Positions 53,690 to 64,000 of a DNA stretch of 64,000 bases are shown here, one piece after another. The stretch is taken from assembly GCF_001708445.1 (NCBI RefSeq), contig NZ_CP015637.1, forward strand, positions 3,039,001 to 3,103,000, read 5' to 3'. The notes under the pieces are model-generated. The model was not told the DNA's origin. It made no database searches and saw only the letters and a program-made list of their open reading frames with translations. Both the position numbers and the translations under genes were made by a program. The stretch is from Pseudomonas fluorescens. GTDB lineage: Bacteria > Pseudomonadota > Gammaproteobacteria > Pseudomonadales > Pseudomonadaceae. Every line of letters starts with the position of its first letter. The first letter of the stretch is position 1.

Positions 53690-56134
53690 TCAACCGTCGG
53701 GAATCGCCCGACTGATTTGCAAGCGTTTTTCCGCAGCCAGGACGTGCCGAATCGTGGCGAGCACGGCGTCTGGACTGAGGCTCATCGAGTTGATGCCAAT
53801 CTCCACTAGATATTCGGCCATCTCGGGATAATCCGACGGAGCCTGTCCACAGATTCCCGAGTGTCGAGTGTTACGCCTGGCGCCTTCTACCGCCAGGCGA
53901 ATCATCTGTTTTACCCCTGGGTCGCGCTCATCGAAATCGAAAGCGACGACTTCCGAATCACGGTCCACGCCGAGTACCAATTGAGTCAGGTCGTTAGAGC
54001 CGATGGAGAAGCCGTCGAACAACTGGGCGAATGCATCGATCTGGATCACGTTGTTGGGTATTTCGCACATGATGTAGATCTCCAGCCCGTTTTCTCCGCG
54101 CTGCAGACCATGGCTGGCCATTGCCGCCAATACCTTTTCACCCTCCTTCACGGTGCGACAAAAAGGGATCATCAACTTGATGTTGGTGAGGCCTATGTGT
54201 TCACGCGCCCATTTCATGGCCGCGCACTCCAGCGCAAACCCTTCGGCATAGGCAGGATGGCTGTATCGGGACGCCCCCCGAAATCCGAGCATTGGATTAT
54301 GCTCTTCCGGCTCAAAATACTGCCCGCCCAGCAGGGTTGCATATTCATTGCTTTTGAAGTCGCTCATGCGTACGACGCAAGGCTTTGGATACACCGCCGC
54401 GGCAATCGTGGCGACGCCTTCTGCCAAGGTCTTGATAAAAAAATCCGTCGGGTCTTGATAGGCCCTACCCAGCACCGCGATTGTTTCACGGGTGGCGTCA
54501 TCCAGCTTTTCCGGGTGAGCAAGGGCCATTGGATGGACCTTGATGTATTCATTGATGATGAATTCCATACGCGCCAGGCCGATGCCATCTACCGGCAGGG
54601 AGGCGAGGCTGAAGGCCTGGTCGGGGTTAGCCAGGTTCATCATGATCTTGGTCGCGGGGCGTCCCAATTGGCTGAGGTCCGTCTCCTGGACATCGAAATC
54701 CAGTTCACCGTCATACACAATCCCGCTTTCGCCTTCAGCGCAACTGATAGTCAGCGACGCTCCGGTGTGGATGACCTCTGCCGCGTTCACTGCCCCCACG
54801 ATCGCAGGAATACCCAACTCACGCGATACGATGGCGGCATGACAGGTACGTCCGCCCCCGCTTGTCACAACCGCCGCAGCGGTCTTGATGACGGGCTCCC
54901 AATCCGGCGTGGTGTTATCCGAAACCAGCACCTCGCCAGGCTTGAACTCGCTGAGCTGTTTGACATCGTTGATCACGCGGGCCTTTCCCGCGCCAATCTT
55001 GGTGCCGACCGCCTTGCCCTTCAGCAGCACTGTCGATCGTTGCTTGAGCTGATAAATGCGCAGCACGTTGCTGTTTTCTTGGGAGGCCACCGTTTCAGGA
55101 CGTGCCTGTACCAAATATAACTGGCCGTCGACGCCATCCTTCGCCCACTCCATATCCATGGGTCTGTAAAAACCGGCTTTGCTCGAGTAGTGGTTTTCAA
55201 CCTTGATGGCATAGTCGGCCAACTGCATGACGTCCTCGTCAGAGAGGCAGAAACGGGCTTGTTGTTCGGTGGATGTATCGGTATTCACGGTGTATTCCAG
55301 CGCAATATTTCCGGTATTGAGGGTCTCGGCAAACACCATCTTCTTTTCTTTGCTGCCCAGACTGCGCTTGAGCACGGCGCGGTAGCCTGCGATGAAGCTG
55401 GGTTTGTGCACGTAGAAACTGTCGGGCGCGACCGTGCCCTGTACGACATTCTCCCCAAGCCCCCAGGCAGCGTTGATGAACACGACATCCTTGAAACCCG
55501 TTTCCGTATCCAGGGAAAACATTACCCCGCTGGCACCGAGATCGCTGCGCACCATTTTCATGACGACAACGGCGAGACAGACCTTGAAGCAATCAAAGCC
55601 GTGGTCATATTTGTAATGGATAGACCGATCGGTAAAGTTCGACGCCAGGCAACGCTTGTAGGCATCAAGCAGCGCCTCTTCACTGGCGATGTTCAGATAG
55701 GTGTCGTTCTGCCCGGCGAACGAGGCCAGTGGAGAGTCTTCGGCGGTCGCCGAGGAGCGCACGGCCAGTGAAATGCTGTCACCGTATTCGTGTTTGAGTT
55801 GTGCGTAGCTTTGCCGTATTGCCGCCTGCAGGTCTTCCGGCAGCGTACAGTCATATACGATCGCCCTTGCCTTCTGCCCACGGGCTTGTAAATCCTTGAT
55901 GTCATTGGCATCGAGACCGTCAAGTGCCTCGTGCAGCCGCGCCCAGGCCTTATTGTGCTCAAGGACATACCGATACGCTTGTGAGGTAATGGCGAACCCA
56001 TTGGGTACCCGTACGCCCTCACCGGTCAGCTGCTGGTACATCTCGCCCAGCGAGGCGTTCTTGCCGCCGACCTGCGCGACATCGTCGAGGCCCAACTCCT
56101 TGAACCAACGAATATATGGCTGTGAGTGCGTCAC
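53690..56134 (-). CDS. ppsA: Phosphoenolpyruvate synthase
   Basis: An 814-residue enzyme that converts pyruvate, ATP and water to PEP, AMP and phosphate. The N-terminal ATP-grasp half begins VTHSQPYIRWFKELGLDDVAQVGGKNASLGEM. The phosphohistidine domain has GGRTCHAAIVSRELGIPAIVG with the catalytic His, and the C-terminal TIM-barrel has the PEP-binding SDFKSNEYATLLGG, GFRGASRY and SIGSNDLTQLVLG. A GTG at 56134 is used, supported by AGGAGAGG; the longer frame is unsupported. It follows treS on the strand. An Anr-like box lies 162 bases upstream. It may be a stress paralogue of a housekeeping copy elsewhere. Confidence 0.93.
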   Translation of the reverse strand: MTHSQPYIRWFKELGLDDVAQVGGKNASLGEMYQQLTGEGVRVPNGFAITSQAYRYVLEHNKAWARLHEALDGLDANDIKDLQARGQKARAIVYDCTLPEDLQAAIRQSYAQLKHEYGDSISLAVRSSATAEDSPLASFAGQNDTYLNIASEEALLDAYKRCLASNFTDRSIHYKYDHGFDCFKVCLAVVVMKMVRSDLGASGVMFSLDTETGFKDVVFINAAWGLGENVVQGTVAPDSFYVHKPSFIAGYRAVLKRSLGSKEKKMVFAETLNTGNIALEYTVNTDTSTEQQARFCLSDEDVMQLADYAIKVENHYSSKAGFYRPMDMEWAKDGVDGQLYLVQARPETVASQENSNVLRIYQLKQRSTVLLKGKAVGTKIGAGKARVINDVKQLSEFKPGEVLVSDNTTPDWEPVIKTAAAVVTSGGGRTCHAAIVSRELGIPAIVGAVNAAEVIHTGASLTISCAEGESGIVYDGELDFDVQETDLSQLGRPATKIMMNLANPDQAFSLASLPVDGIGLARMEFIINEYIKVHPMALAHPEKLDDATRETIAVLGRAYQDPTDFFIKTLAEGVATIAAAVYPKPCVVRMSDFKSNEYATLLGGQYFEPEEHNPMLGFRGASRYSHPAYAEGFALECAAMKWAREHIGLTNIKLMIPFCRTVKEGEKVLAAMASHGLQRGENGLEIYIMCEIPNNVIQIDAFAQLFDGFSIGSNDLTQLVLGVDRDSEVVAFDFDERDPGVKQMIRLAVEGARRNTRHSGICGQAPSDYPEMAEYLVEIGINSMSLSPDAVLATIRHVLAAEKRLQISRAIPDG

Positions 56135-56295
56135 GACGCCTCTCCTCCATTGAGTGAGGTGACCCGCGGCGGCATTTGGGACCGCAGGGCCCATGGCAAT
56201 GCCGCCGATATATCGCCCAAGCGCCCGGTTTTCACCAGGCCAGCCAACAGGGATGAGGCGATTGAGTGAGTATCTGGAGTTGCGACGTGTAGCCT

Positions 56296-56309
56296 CTGAT
56301 CTTTATCAA
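56296..56309 (-). promoter_or_regulatory. Anr/FNR-like box upstream of ppsA
   Basis: On the reverse strand it reads TTGATAAAGATCAG, nine of ten positions of TTGAT-N4-ATCAA. It lies in the 267-base gap between treS and ppsA. Confidence 0.6.
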
Positions 56310-56401
56310 CAAATGCGCACGGCCACTTCAATAGCGCGCGCCAGGCAGTCGTGGGCCACCGACTGGATCCTGAAACAGGCCCACGCCCCCCGGCGCTCCC
56401 A

Positions 56402-58468
56402 CTAAAACATCGGCGAGCTGCTGACCACCCGCAACGCCAACCCTTCGTACGCATCCAGCGTAATGGTGAATTCACCCTCAGCGGTCAGGTCGCCCTCCAC
56501 CCGCTCATTGATGATGTCCACCACCGGCCCCGGTGCAATGTTGGGCAGGTGCAGGGTTTCTGTGATCGGCGTATCGCCGAAGTTCAGCGCGGTGATTTGT
56601 ATACCTTTGCCGGCCGGCAGTTCGTGGACCATGATCAGCAAGCCAGGGTGCTCGACATCCGGTACCAGGATCTGACGGCTGGCGGCGATGTCGTAGGCGC
56701 GGCGCACGGCGAGGATTTTTTGCAGTTGGGAGGCGAACGAGTCGGGGTCCTGCAACTGGCTGTTGAGGCTGCCATACAAGGTTTTCGAGCGGGGCATCTG
56801 CCCCGCCGAAAGCTCGGCCTCCGGGTTGAGGTCCACCAGGTCATAGGCACCTCGGTGAATCCAGCGGGTGTCTCCATCCTGCATCAGGTGCGCGACCTCA
56901 TCGGCCGCGAGTGGCAAGGCCCCCACCAGGTCCCAGCCTGACAGGGCAAACACCCCCGGCTGCATGGCGTTGTACATCACCAGCAGCAGGTGGATCTGGC
57001 GAATCTGCGCGATATCGGCCGGCGTGATCGCGTCAAGATCGCGGATGCCCAGCGCCGCCGTGATGATACTGGCGGTGGTGCAGGACACGCCGTTGGTAAC
57101 GAACTTGAGGTTGTACGGCGCATGCTCACCCGCCAGGCGCTCATACATCTGTTCGCGGATATGCTCGCGCAGGATATTGCCGGGAAAGGTCTGGCCCTGA
57201 TAAAGAAAGCTGTCATGGGCGTGCAGGGTCCAGAAGTGCACCAGCTCCAGGGTCAGTTCATCATGGTTTTGCAAGGCGTGGATCAGCGAGCCGGGGTCGA
57301 TGCCAAGGTTGTGCATCTGGCGCAGCATCAGGCGCAAGAACTCGGTGTCCCCCATCAGCAAGGCATGCTGGTAGGCCGGCCGGGTGATGAAGTCGTAGGA
57401 CAGGTCAGCGCCGCCGTGGGACATGGAGGCGATATCGTCAACGGTGAGGTTCAACTCCTGGAAACTGAACCCGCCGGCCTTGCGAATCGCGCCACCCAGC
57501 AACTGGTTGCCGGTGATCGACAGCGGATGGCTCTCCGACCAGGCGGTGCCATCGAGCTTGCGCTCCACACCGAGAAAGCCATTGGCATCCAGGCGCAGGA
57601 TTTTTGCGCCCATCACATCGATGGAATGCAACGCGTCGCCGATGATCATCTGCTGCGCCGCAAACGTAGGGTCGAGCCAGTTCAGCGAGGGCTGGCCTTC
57701 CTTGAAGTAATGCAGGTACACCCAGCGGCGCGGCTTGCCGTCCACCCCGATGACCACCGGCGTGGTGCTCCAGTCGGTTTCCTTCACGCCGGGCTCAAAG
57801 AAGATCACCCGCTGCAACTGGCCGACGATGTAGTGCTTGTCACGCAGGGCGTCCACCTGGAGTGGGCTGAGGTTCTGCGCATCACGCCCCGCGGCGACGT
57901 CGGGCAGCAATGGCCAGTCTTCCTCGCGGATTTCGACCATGTGGTAGAGCCCTGGGTAATCCTCGTAGGCCATCTCGGCCAGGCGGAAATCTGCGCCCTT
58001 GCCGGTGTGCGAGGGGATCACATCGTCGATGATCACCGCATTGTGCGCCGCCGCCATGCGCGTCAACGCCTGCAACTGCGCCTCGGTGCCCAGTTGCGGG
58101 TCGATGTCGAAACTGATGCGGTCGAAATTGCCGTCGATGGTCGGCGTGTGCGTGGTCCCGGACAAGCCGCCGGACTTTTTCAACGGACCGTTGTGAATGC
58201 CCTGGATGCCGATTTTCGACAATGCATGCCACAACGTCTCATCGCCTAGCGCCTCCAGCACCGTGCCGTCTTCGCGGGTGACAATCGACGCCGGATAGGC
58301 GGTGAACCACACCGACGACAAGGCGCACGCGTCACGCGGGCGGGTCTGTGCATACGGCTGTTGCCACAAGCGGCCCTGCCCCGAATAGAGCTTGGCCCGC
58401 TGGCGCGCCGCGTGGAGCATGGATTGCTGCACCAGCCAGTGCACATGAGTGTCGTCAGCCGCCGTCAT
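56402..58468 (-). CDS. treS: Trehalose synthase, P. stutzeri type (GH13)
   Basis: A 688-residue GH13 alpha-amylase-fold enzyme that interconverts maltose and trehalose. The TIM barrel shows the usual catalytic regions: [13 protein letters not shown], the nucleophile Asp in [13 protein letters not shown], the acid/base Glu in GFSFQELNL and [10 protein letters not shown]. Length and text ([17 protein letters not shown]..., [16 protein letters not shown]) agree with the 689-residue P. stutzeri enzyme as I remember it. The ATG at 58468 gives that length; upstream frame text is not protein-like. It lies upstream of ppsA on the same strand and back-to-back with the next regulator. Confidence 0.88.
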   Translation of the reverse strand: MTAADDTHVHWLVQQSMLHAARQRAKLYSGQGRLWQQPYAQTRPRDACALSSVWFTAYPASIVTREDGTVLEALGDETLWHALSKIGIQGIHNGPLKKSGGLSGTTHTPTIDGNFDRISFDIDPQLGTEAQLQALTRMAAAHNAVIIDDVIPSHTGKGADFRLAEMAYEDYPGLYHMVEIREEDWPLLPDVAAGRDAQNLSPLQVDALRDKHYIVGQLQRVIFFEPGVKETDWSTTPVVIGVDGKPRRWVYLHYFKEGQPSLNWLDPTFAAQQMIIGDALHSIDVMGAKILRLDANGFLGVERKLDGTAWSESHPLSITGNQLLGGAIRKAGGFSFQELNLTVDDIASMSHGGADLSYDFITRPAYQHALLMGDTEFLRLMLRQMHNLGIDPGSLIHALQNHDELTLELVHFWTLHAHDSFLYQGQTFPGNILREHIREQMYERLAGEHAPYNLKFVTNGVSCTTASIITAALGIRDLDAITPADIAQIRQIHLLLVMYNAMQPGVFALSGWDLVGALPLAADEVAHLMQDGDTRWIHRGAYDLVDLNPEAELSAGQMPRSKTLYGSLNSQLQDPDSFASQLQKILAVRRAYDIAASRQILVPDVEHPGLLIMVHELPAGKGIQITALNFGDTPITETLHLPNIAPGPVVDIINERVEGDLTAEGEFTITLDAYEGLALRVVSSSPMF

Positions 58469-58553
58469 AAGCCCAATACCTGTAGTCGTGAAAAAGTTAC
58501 TCGTAAGCATAGGAGCCACGACGGGGGCTATTCGTTGCATTGCAGACCCGCAA

Positions 58554-59414
58554 CTACTGCAATTGGCGATACTGCCTGGGCGTAAACCCGGTCGACGCCT
58601 TGAACTGGCGGGTGAACGCACTGTGGTCGGTGTAGCCGCAGTGCAGGGCCACCTCGGTGATCGGCATATCGGTGTGCAACAACCGATGGGCATGGTCCAG
58701 GCGCACTTTCTGGATCATCTGGCGCGGCGTCAGGTGGAACACGCGCTTGCAGTAGCGCTCCAACTGCGCCACGGAAATGCCGGCGATACGGGTCAATTCA
58801 CCCAAGGTGACACGACGGTTGAAGTGCGCGCGAATGTGCTCGTCCACGGCGGCCAGGCGTTGGTACGCCGGGTGGGTTTCGCTGGCGGATTGCAGGTCGA
58901 CCGAGATGCCGGCGAGGCCAATGATCTGGCCTTCATGGTTGTACAACGGCCATTTGTGGGTCAGGCACCAGCCCGGTTCGCGAGTGCCGTAGAGATGCAG
59001 TTCAAGCTGGTCCTCCAGCACAACCCCCTGCTCGAGCACGCGTCGATCCTGTTCGGTGTAGCCCGGCCCCAATTGCTCTGGGAACACTTCGGCGCTGGTC
59101 TTGCCCAGCAGCGGTTGCAACTGCTTGAGGCCGCAGCGCTGCACCAGGGTGCGGTTGGCAAGCACGTAGCGGGCGTCGATATCCTTGATGAAGATCGCGG
59201 CATTGGGGATCACATCGAGCATCGGCAATAGCTGCGCCACACCGGCCAACACCTGCTCGATGCTGTGCGGACGGCTCGCCTCGCTGCCTTGGCACAGGGT
59301 CGAAAACGCGCGCTGCAACATGACTTCCGCACCCCATTCGTGAGCCTGAGACCGAGCAGATTGCCCCATGTCCGGCGCGCTGTCGAGCGTGGGAAATTGT
59401 GCCGAATTCGTCAT
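58554..59414 (-). CDS. PAS-AraC regulator of the hydroxyproline operon
   Basis: A 286-residue regulator. Residues 65-165 form a PAS-like domain ([32 protein letters not shown]... [27 protein letters not shown]), and 180-285 form an AraC double helix-turn-helix ([53 protein letters not shown]). It is divergent from the permease gene with 94 bases between, so it most likely controls the catabolic operon. The AraC regulator LhpR plays that role in P. aeruginosa; whether this is its orthologue is uncertain because of the PAS domain. Confidence 0.85.
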   Translation of the reverse strand: MTNSAQFPTLDSAPDMGQSARSQAHEWGAEVMLQRAFSTLCQGSEASRPHSIEQVLAGVAQLLPMLDVIPNAAIFIKDIDARYVLANRTLVQRCGLKQLQPLLGKTSAEVFPEQLGPGYTEQDRRVLEQGVVLEDQLELHLYGTREPGWCLTHKWPLYNHEGQIIGLAGISVDLQSASETHPAYQRLAAVDEHIRAHFNRRVTLGELTRIAGISVAQLERYCKRVFHLTPRQMIQKVRLDHAHRLLHTDMPITEVALHCGYTDHSAFTRQFKASTGFTPRQYRQLQ

Positions 59415-59508
59415 GCCTCGGTGCGCAAAACATCAATCGTCGCGCGGTTGATGGGTTCAGGATAGCGCCACTGCATGCCTATCCAATAACTCACAAGAAG
59501 GCGCCGCC

Positions 59509-61134
59509 ATGTCTGCTCAAGGCAAGTTCAAGAAACAACTTTCACTGATGGACCTGACCTTTATCGGGTTGGGCGCCATCTTCGGTTCGGGCTGGTTGTT
59601 TGCAGCCAGTCATGTCTCCGCGATTGCAGGGCCTGCCGGGATTATTTCCTGGCTGATCGGCGGCTTCGCCGTTCTGCTGCTGGGCATCGTGTACTGCGAA
59701 CTCGGCGCGGCCCTGCCCCGTGCAGGCGGGGTGGTTCGTTACCCGGTGTACTCCCACGGCCCGCTGCTGGGCTACCTGATGGGCTTTATTACGCTGATCG
59801 CGTTTTCCAGCCTGGTGGCGATTGAAGTGGTTGCCTCGCGCCAATACGCGGCAGCCTGGTTTCCCGAGTTGACCAAGGTCGGTTCCAGCGACCCGACGCC
59901 CCTCGGCTGGCTGGTGCAATTTGCCCTGCTGTGCCTGTTCTTCATCCTCAACTACCGCAGCGTAAAGACCTTCGCCATCGCCAATAACCTGGTGAGCGTG
60001 TTCAAGTTCATCGTGCCACTGCTGGTGATCGGCGTGCTGTTCACCTTCTTCAAGCCAGCGAATTTCCAGATGCACGGGTTTGCGCCGTTCGGCCTGTCGG
60101 GCATCGAGATGGCGGTGTCGGCCGGTGGGGTGATCTTTGCGTACCTGGGGCTGACCCCCATCATCTCGGTGGCCAGCGAAGTGAAGAACCCGCAACGCAC
60201 GATTCCAATCGCGTTGATCCTTTCGGTGCTGCTGTCGACCGCCATCTACGTGCTGCTGCAAACCGCGTTCCTCGGCGGGGTGCCCACACACATGCTCGCC
60301 GATGGCTGGGCTGGCATCAGCAAGGAACTGGCGCTGCCGTATCGCGATATCGCCCTGGCGCTGGGCGTGGGATGGCTGGCCTACCTGGTGGTGGCCGACG
60401 CGGTGATCTCCCCCAGCGGCTGCGGCAACATCTACATGAACGCCACGCCGCGGGTGGTGTACGGCTGGGCGCAGACCGGCACCTTTTTCAAGATCTTCAC
60501 CCGGATCGATGAGAAGTCCGGCATCCCACGCCCGGCGCTGTGGCTGACCTTTGGCTTGTCGGTGTTCTGGACCCTGCCGTTTCCGTCCTGGGAAGCGCTG
60601 ATCAATGTGGTGTCCGCCGCGCTGATCCTCAGCTACGCCGTGGCCCCCGTGACCGTCGCCGCGCTGCGCCGCAATGCGCCGGGCATGGCGCGTCCGTTCC
60701 GGGTCAAGGGCATGGCGGTGCTCGGTCCGCTGTCTTTTATCATCGCCGCGCTGATCGTGTACTGGTCGGGCTGGAGCACCGTGTCGTGGCTGCTCGGCCT
60801 GCAAATCCTGATGTTTGCGGTGTACCTGCTGTGCGCCCGCTGGGTGCCGACCGCGCATGTGAGCCTCAAGCAACAGGTGCGCTCGTCAGCCTGGCTGATC
60901 GGCTTTTACGCAGTGACGATCCTGCTGTCCAAACTCGGCAGCTTTGGCGGCCTGGGCGTAATCAGCCACCCGTTCGACACCGTCGTCGTCGCCGTCAGCG
61001 CCCTGGGCATCTATTACTGGGGGGCAGCCACCGGCGTGCCAGCCCACCTGGTGCGCCTGGAGCACGACGCCGATGAGAGCGAAACCGTCGACGATCCCCA
61101 CGGCAGCGCCACGCCGTCCCCGGCTTATCCCTGA
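59509..61134 (+). CDS. APC-family amino acid permease
   Basis: A 541-residue inner-membrane permease with 12 or more predicted helices. The N-terminal LSLMDLTFIGLGAIFGSGWLFAASHVSAIAGPAGI is the APC signature with the unwound helix 1 (GAIFGSGW). The C-terminal tail of about 20 residues is acidic. As the first gene of an operon for hydroxyproline use, it probably imports hydroxyproline or a related imino acid; this is inferred from context. GAAGG lies upstream of the start. Confidence 0.88.
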   Translation: MSAQGKFKKQLSLMDLTFIGLGAIFGSGWLFAASHVSAIAGPAGIISWLIGGFAVLLLGIVYCELGAALPRAGGVVRYPVYSHGPLLGYLMGFITLIAFSSLVAIEVVASRQYAAAWFPELTKVGSSDPTPLGWLVQFALLCLFFILNYRSVKTFAIANNLVSVFKFIVPLLVIGVLFTFFKPANFQMHGFAPFGLSGIEMAVSAGGVIFAYLGLTPIISVASEVKNPQRTIPIALILSVLLSTAIYVLLQTAFLGGVPTHMLADGWAGISKELALPYRDIALALGVGWLAYLVVADAVISPSGCGNIYMNATPRVVYGWAQTGTFFKIFTRIDEKSGIPRPALWLTFGLSVFWTLPFPSWEALINVVSAALILSYAVAPVTVAALRRNAPGMARPFRVKGMAVLGPLSFIIAALIVYWSGWSTVSWLLGLQILMFAVYLLCARWVPTAHVSLKQQVRSSAWLIGFYAVTILLSKLGSFGGLGVISHPFDTVVVAVSALGIYYWGAATGVPAHLVRLEHDADESETVDDPHGSATPSPAYP

Positions 61135-61146
61135 ATGGAGCGCGTT

Positions 61147-62073
61147 ATGAAACGACTGCATGTCATCGACTCCCACACCGGCGGTGAACCCACGCGCCTG
61201 GTGATGAGCGGTTTCCCGGCACTGGCTGGCGCCACCATCGCCGAGCAACTCAAGCACCTGCGCACCGAGCATGATCAATGGCGCCGCGCCTGCCTGCTGG
61301 AACCGCGTGGCAACGACGTACTGGTTGGCGCGCTGTACTGCGAGCCCGTCACGCCGGGCGCCACCTGCGGGGTGATCTTCTTCAACAACGCCGGCTACCT
61401 GGGCATGTGCGGCCACGGCACCATCGGCCTGGTCGCCTCGCTTCATCACCTGGGGCGCATCGCACCGGGTGTCCACACCATTGACACCCCCGTCGGCCCG
61501 GTGGCGGCCACGCTGCATGAAGACGGCGCCGTGACCCTGCGCAACGTGCCCGCCTACCGCTATCGCCAGCAGGTGCCGGTGGAGGTCCCCGGGCATGGGG
61601 TGGTGTATGGCGATATTGCCTGGGGCGGCAACTGGTTCTTCCTGGTGTCGGACCATGGCCAGTCGCTGGAGATGGCCCACGTGGAAGCGCTCACTGACTA
61701 CACCTGGACGATGCTCAAGGCCCTCGAAGCCCAAGGCATCCACGGTGAACACGGCGCGCTGATCGACCATATCGAACTGTTCGCCGACGACGCCCACGCC
61801 GACAGCCGCAACTTCGTGATGTGCCCCGGCAAAGCCTACGACCGCTCCCCTTGCGGCACCGGCACCAGCGCCAAACTCGCGTGCCTGGCCGCCGACGGCA
61901 AGCTGCGCCCCGGCGAACCCTGGGTACAAGCCAGCATTACCGGCAGCCAATTCGAAGGCCACTTCGAATGGGACGGCGAGCGCGTGCGCCCGTTCATCAC
62001 CGGCCGCGCCTACATGACCGCCGACAGCACCCTGCTGATCGACGAACAGGACCCTTTCGCCTGGGGCATCTGA
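61147..62073 (+). CDS. lhpA: 4-hydroxyproline 2-epimerase
   Basis: A 308-residue proline-racemase-fold enzyme that converts trans-4-hydroxy-L-proline to cis-4-hydroxy-D-proline without cofactor. The two catalytic cysteines are C88 (LGMCGHGT) and C236 (SPCGTGT), the positions reported for the P. aeruginosa enzyme; having Cys at both sites separates it from dehydratases with Thr at one. The ATG at 61147 has GGAG seven bases upstream; the frame from 61135 adds only four codons. Second gene of the operon. Confidence 0.92.
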   Translation: MKRLHVIDSHTGGEPTRLVMSGFPALAGATIAEQLKHLRTEHDQWRRACLLEPRGNDVLVGALYCEPVTPGATCGVIFFNNAGYLGMCGHGTIGLVASLHHLGRIAPGVHTIDTPVGPVAATLHEDGAVTLRNVPAYRYRQQVPVEVPGHGVVYGDIAWGGNWFFLVSDHGQSLEMAHVEALTDYTWTMLKALEAQGIHGEHGALIDHIELFADDAHADSRNFVMCPGKAYDRSPCGTGTSAKLACLAADGKLRPGEPWVQASITGSQFEGHFEWDGERVRPFITGRAYMTADSTLLIDEQDPFAWGI

Positions 62074-62115
62074 GCCTGGGCCCCTTTTTACTGAACGCTG
62101 CAAGGAGCTAGAACC

Positions 62116-63063
62116 ATGAGCGACAACATCTTCACCGGCTGCATTCCCGCCCTGATGACCCCGTGCACCGCCGCGCGCCAGCCGGACTTCGACGCCCTGG
62201 TGGCCAAGGGGCGTGAACTGATCGATATCGGCATGAGCGCAGTGGTGTACTGCGGCTCCATGGGTGACTGGCCGCTGCTCTCTGAAGCCCAACGCCAGGA
62301 AGGCGTGGCGCGCCTGGTGGCTGCGGGCGTGCCGACGATCGTCGGTACCGGCGCGGTCAACAGCCGTGAAGCGGTATCCCACGCGGCGCATGCGGCCAAG
62401 GTCGGCGCCCATGGCTTGATGGTGATTCCCCGCGTACTGTCCCGTGGCGCCTCGGCCACCGCGCAAAAAGCCCACTTCGCCGCGATCCTCAACGCCGCGC
62501 CCACCTTGCCGGCGGTGATCTACAACAGCCCGTACTACGGCTTCGCCACCCGCGCCGACTTGTTCTTCGAGCTGCGCCGCCAACACCCGAACCTGATCGG
62601 CTTCAAGGAATTCGGCGGTGGCGCAGACCTGCGCTACGCGGCCGAAAACATCACCTCCCAGGACGACAACGTCACCCTGATGGTCGGTGTCGACACCCAG
62701 GTGGTGCACGGCTTCGTCAACTGCAACGCCACCGGCGCCATCACCGGTATCGGCAACGCCCTGCCACGGGAAGTGCTGCAACTGGTGGCCCTGAGCAAGC
62801 AGGCCGCCAAGGGCGATGCCAAGGCCCGTCGCCTGGCCCGTGAGCTGGAGAGCGCGCTGGCGGTGCTGTCGTCGTTCGACGAAGGCTGCGACCTGGTGCT
62901 GTACTACAAGCACCTGATGGTACTCAACGGCGACCAGGGCTACGCCTTGCACTTCAACGAAACCGATGCACTCAGCGATGCCCAGCGGCACTATGCCGAG
63001 AACCAGTACGCGCTGTTCCGCCAGTGGTACGCCAACTGGTCGGCTGAACAGAACCTCGCATAA
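62116..63063 (+). CDS. lhpC: Pyrroline-4-hydroxy-2-carboxylate deaminase (DHDPS family)
   Basis: A 315-residue member of the dihydrodipicolinate synthase/N-acetylneuraminate lyase family. The Schiff-base lysine is K164 in [10 protein letters not shown] and the tyrosines are in VIYNSPYYG. Biosynthetic DHDPS is unlikely because the gene sits between the epimerase and a semialdehyde dehydrogenase: in hydroxyproline breakdown this family removes ammonia to give 2-oxoglutarate semialdehyde. AAGGAGC precedes the start. The D-hydroxyproline dehydrogenase needed before this step is not in the window. Confidence 0.88.
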   Translation: MSDNIFTGCIPALMTPCTAARQPDFDALVAKGRELIDIGMSAVVYCGSMGDWPLLSEAQRQEGVARLVAAGVPTIVGTGAVNSREAVSHAAHAAKVGAHGLMVIPRVLSRGASATAQKAHFAAILNAAPTLPAVIYNSPYYGFATRADLFFELRRQHPNLIGFKEFGGGADLRYAAENITSQDDNVTLMVGVDTQVVHGFVNCNATGAITGIGNALPREVLQLVALSKQAAKGDAKARRLARELESALAVLSSFDEGCDLVLYYKHLMVLNGDQGYALHFNETDALSDAQRHYAENQYALFRQWYANWSAEQNLA

Positions 63064-63122
63064 CCCCCGTGCGCCGCTGCGGTTCCTGCAGCGGCCAACC
63101 CTCTGTTTTCCAGGATGATCCC

Positions 63123-64000
63123 ATGACTCTGACGGGCAAGATGCTGATAGGCCGGCAACCCCTTTGCGGCACGCGCGAGGCGATCCGGGCCATCAATCCC
63201 GCTACCCACACGCCAATGGAGCCGGCCTACGCCGGCGGTGAACGCCAACAGGTTGAGCAAGCCTGCGCCCTCGCCTGGGCGGCGTTCGACAGCTACCGCG
63301 AAACCACCCTGGCCGATCGCGCCACATTTCTCGACACCATCGCCGAGCGCATCGAGGCCCTGGGGGACGAATTGATCGAACGCGCGAGCGCCGAAACCGG
63401 CCTGCCGCGCCCGCGCATACAGGGCGAACGCGCGCGCACCTGCGGGCAGCTGCGCACGTTTGCGCGCTGCGTACGTGCCGGGGAATGGCTGGACGTACGC
63501 GTAGACACGGCACAACCGGAGCGCCAGCCAATGGCCCGCCCCGACCTGCGTCAGCGCCACATCCCACTGGGGCCGGTCGCGGTGTTTGGCGCGAGCAATT
63601 TCCCCCTGGCCTTCTCTGTCGCGGGCGGCGACACCGCGTCGGCACTGGCCGCCGGTTGCCCGGTGATCGTCAAGGCCCATGGCGCCCACCCCGGCACCAG
63701 TGAGCTGGTCGGCCGCGCAGTTGCCCAGGCCGTTAACGACTGCGGCCTGCCCGAGGGCGTGTTTTCGTTGCTGTACGGCTCCGGTCACGAGGTCGGGATC
63801 ACGCTGGTGACCGACCCGCGCATCAAGGCCGTAGGCTTTACCGGTTCGCGCAGTGGCGGTATGGCGCTGACCCAGGCAGCGCAGGCACGGCCGGAGCCGA
63901 TTCCGGTGTATGCGGAAATGAGTTCGATCAACCCGGTGTACCTGTTTCCTGCCGCGCTGCAAGCCCGGGGCGAAGCCTTGGCACAGGGGTTTGTTGCGTC
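63123..64000 (+). CDS. 2-oxoglutarate semialdehyde dehydrogenase, 5' part only
   Basis: An aldehyde dehydrogenase open from ATG 63123 (with CAGGATG upstream) to the right edge, 292 codons visible. Recognisable are [33 protein letters not shown], the NAD-binding [37 protein letters not shown], the GFTGSRSGG loop, and the general-base Glu in [11 protein letters not shown]. The catalytic Cys would lie beyond the edge. By family and position it is the last step of hydroxyproline catabolism to 2-oxoglutarate. Confidence 0.88.
   Translation, partial: MTLTGKMLIGRQPLCGTREAIRAINPATHTPMEPAYAGGERQQVEQACALAWAAFDSYRETTLADRATFLDTIAERIEALGDELIERASAETGLPRPRIQGERARTCGQLRTFARCVRAGEWLDVRVDTAQPERQPMARPDLRQRHIPLGPVAVFGASNFPLAFSVAGGDTASALAAGCPVIVKAHGAHPGTSELVGRAVAQAVNDCGLPEGVFSLLYGSGHEVGITLVTDPRIKAVGFTGSRSGGMALTQAAQARPEPIPVYAEMSSINPVYLFPAALQARGEALAQGFVA

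Noticed and set aside
53861..55120. 419-residue forward frame over ppsA, and a similar one over treS (56990-58249)
   Set aside because: Shadows of intact enzymes; no ribosome-binding site or family resemblance.
60886..62991. 701-residue reverse-strand frame across the hydroxyproline genes
   Set aside because: It is the complement of three well-supported forward genes in a GC-rich genome; its text is low-complexity and has no domain.

Overview
The window looks like chromosome of a fluorescent pseudomonad (Pseudomonas fluorescens group). The case rests on gene content (ahpC/ahpF, gor, galU, a DUF4946 protein, an ada/alkB repair block, a P. stutzeri-type trehalose synthase, a hydroxyproline catabolic operon), high GC with strong G/C at third codon positions, and REP-type inverted repeats of the kind scattered through these genomes. 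All assignments come from reading the sequence; no database was searched.

Layout. 1-8 kb: core detoxification and redox genes (glyoxalase I, AhpC/AhpF, glutathione reductase, GalU), interrupted by a stand-alone tyrosine recombinase divergent from a KfrA-like coiled-coil DNA-binding protein. 8-11 kb: small conserved proteins and lipoproteins. 10-12.2 kb: alkylation repair (AlkB and an Ada that has lost three of its four zinc cysteines). 12.4-19.8 kb: nitronate monooxygenase, molybdate transporter modABC behind a ModE-like box, topoisomerase IB, an ABC-F ATPase and a DUF1275 membrane protein. 20-24.4 kb: AzlCD exporter and a large toxin-like protein that appears to carry a C-terminal caspase-fold cysteine protease dyad and two Myc-like basic motifs. 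24.4-29.2 kb: arsRBCH behind an ArsR palindrome, an AraC regulator and a LysE exporter. 29.2-32.8 kb: mgtA with an unusually long leader holding three short ORFs and a palindrome. 32.8-36.6 kb: small genes, a REPIN and tRNA-Leu(UAA).

36.9-49.5 kb is the most accessory part: an HxlR/EmrA/EmrB-like efflux operon with a thioesterase; a scar made of an IS66 tnpB fragment fused to the first codons of a fabF-like gene; a TetR-controlled RND system (adaptor and pump on one strand, outer-membrane channel divergent) with matching operators at both promoters; then a chemoreceptor fragment and short decayed ORFs.

49.5-58.5 kb holds a P1B-5 (Nia-like) metal ATPase with a C-terminal hemerythrin domain, a triple-BON protein, a phosphoribosyltransferase-fold protein, a second-type PEP synthase and trehalose synthase. 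Two Anr/FNR-like boxes sit upstream of the ATPase and of the PEP synthase, which suggests a low-oxygen stress cluster. 58.5-64 kb is a hydroxyproline catabolic operon (PAS-AraC regulator, APC permease, 4-hydroxyproline epimerase, deaminase, and the start of a semialdehyde dehydrogenase cut by the right edge).
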